This document shows, one piece after another, positions 63,294 to 64,000 of a DNA stretch of 64,000 nucleotides (positions are counted from its first letter, which is position 1; the number at the start of each line of letters is the position of its first letter). The DNA is taken from positions 156,264 to 220,263 of the forward strand of contig NZ_RRCM01000002.1 in assembly GCF_003862485.1 (NCBI RefSeq). The letters run 5' to 3'. The stretch is from Lachnoanaerobaculum orale. Lineage in GTDB: Bacteria; Bacillota; Clostridia; Lachnospirales; Lachnospiraceae. Below the pieces are notes generated by a model. The model was not told the origin of the DNA. It saw only the letters and a program-made list of their open reading frames with translations, and did not search any database. The position numbers and the translations under genes are program-made.

Positions 63294-63773
63294 CTATTCA
63301 GGATATATCAATCTGTCCTCTTTGATATCTTTCAGTACCTCGTCAAGATACTTTGCAGCCACATACTTTGCCATAGGCAGGTTAATATCAAGGTAATTGC
63401 CGCAGTCCTTTGCACAGGCTCCGGGTACTTCACCCTCAAAGTCTTTGATAAATGTAAACATCTCCTTAAGAAGTGACACTATATCCTTTGACTCGTAATC
63501 TCCGTTTAAGAGCAGATAAAAACCTGTCCTGCATCCCATCGGCCCGAAGTAGAGTATATTTCCTCCCCACTCCTTATGGTTTCTAAGGAATGTGGCTCCA
63601 AGATGCTCTATTGCATGAAGCTCTGCAGTATTGATAACCGGCTCAAAGTTCGGTCTGGTCATTCTTATATCAAATGTCGTAACAACTCTGTCTCCGACCA
63701 TATCTTTTCTTGATACATATACACCCGGCAAAAGCCTCAAGTGGTCTATTGTAAAACTTGTAATTTTCTCCAT
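63294..63773 (-). CDS. luxS: S-ribosylhomocysteine lyase
   Basis: Enzyme of the activated methyl cycle: splits S-ribosylhomocysteine to homocysteine and the autoinducer-2 precursor. It has 159 residues. The metal site is complete: H53 and H57 in ELHAIEHLGATFLRNH and C124 in AKDCGNYLD; GPMGCRTGFYLL supplies the catalytic cysteine near 81. Cytoplasmic homodimer. It follows the metal-ATPase gene by 12 bases and ends in a strong terminator. Confidence 0.97.
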   Translation of the reverse strand: MEKITSFTIDHLRLLPGVYVSRKDMVGDRVVTTFDIRMTRPNFEPVINTAELHAIEHLGATFLRNHKEWGGNILYFGPMGCRTGFYLLLNGDYESKDIVSLLKEMFTFIKDFEGEVPGACAKDCGNYLDINLPMAKYVAAKYLDEVLKDIKEDRLIYPE

Positions 63774-63785
63774 ATAATCTCCAAA

Positions 63786-64000
63786 CTATATATTTTCTAC
63801 CTGTAGGTTTCTCATTGCATTGATTATGCAAAGTACGGTAACGCCCACATCTGCGAACACCGCTTCCCACATAGTACCAAAACCTATGGCTGCAAGCAAT
63901 AAGAAAATCACCTTTACACCTATAGCAAATGCAATATTTTGCTTTGCGATACTCATTGTTCTCTTGGCTACCTTGATACCTCTCACCATATTGTCGAGGT
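63786..64000 (-). CDS. Heavy-metal P-type ATPase, C-terminal end
   Basis: The frame runs off the right edge, so only the last 71 residues are visible. LDNMVRGIKVAKRT, IAKQNIAFAIGVKVIFLLLAAIGFGTMWEAVFADVG is cut here at 20-residue limits by the family pattern: R-x-x-x-Q-N-I, two closing membrane helices, and W-x-A-V-F-A-D-V-G, followed by NAMRNL. This is the usual end of CadA/ZntA-type Zn/Cd exporters. The metal cannot be told from this part. It is cotranscribed with luxS by spacing. Confidence 0.85.
   Translation of the reverse strand, partial: LDNMVRGIKVAKRTMSIAKQNIAFAIGVKVIFLLLAAIGFGTMWEAVFADVGVTVLCIINAMRNLQVENI

Overview
The window looks like a chromosome segment of a low-GC, Gram-positive anaerobe of the family Lachnospiraceae (class Clostridia). 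The evidence is the gene repertoire: RNase Y, a class B sortase, a Tad pilus set of the clostridial type with DUF5702 and DUF6382-FHA proteins, YesM/YesN-type sugar sensors, luxS, DUF1015 beside serCA, strong AGGAGG-type ribosome sites and AT-rich promoters. The genus cannot be fixed from sequence alone; the very large MucBP surface protein would fit an oral or mucosal member.

Layout. 1-5.8 kb (+): tail of a sugar ABC importer (binding protein cut by the window edge, two permeases) and a GH2 beta-galactosidase. 5.8-8.6 kb (-): a secreted cell-wall-binding-repeat protein and RNase Y. 8.7-21.8 kb: a Ter (tellurium/stress resistance) island with a Ca2+-type P-ATPase, two TerD proteins, TelA, a YceG-family protein, a YceG-like/HtrA protease fusion, a divergent CitE-like lyase, two phosphoribosyltransferase proteins (one with a PELOTA tail, one of the TRSP type) and a GNAT protein. 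21.9-25.8 kb (-): a BrnT/BrnA-like toxin-antitoxin pair, an NlpC/P60 hydrolase, a DUF1700 protein, a short metallopeptidase and a DUF1015 protein. 26-33.6 kb (-): a leuB-ilvD-ilvB-serC-serA operon, preceded on the + strand by a small EXLDI-like gene. 33.6-34.4 kb: a 42-codon membrane-peptide gene and five tRNAs (Pro, Arg, Gly, His, Gln). 34.4-37.6 kb (-): a SleB-type hydrolase, an M20 amidohydrolase and a class B sortase. 37.7-47.4 kb (-): a Tad/Flp pilus operon. 47.5-53.8 kb (-): greA, dtd, a YesN/YesM two-component system and two sugar-binding-type proteins in one transcription unit, behind a strong candidate 6S RNA gene. 54.2-63.0 kb (-): a surface protein of about 2,900 residues with 22 MucBP-like repeats, broken by one in-frame stop and with an apparently lost start codon. 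63.2-64 kb (-): luxS and the end of a heavy-metal P-type ATPase.

How the parts work together. The Ter island contains most of the bioinformatically defined Ter biosynthetic module, but no TerC and no Ter-type ATP-grasp gene are visible in the window. Instead it has a calcium-type pump and a cytosolic trypsin-like protease fused to a YceG-like module. I rate this as the most interesting system here. Other points of note are the decaying MucBP adhesin, two prepilin peptidases in one Tad operon, a TadE-like protein with duplicated cysteine/histidine motifs, and the 6S RNA-greA arrangement. Most operon ends and several promoters are readable directly and are listed.
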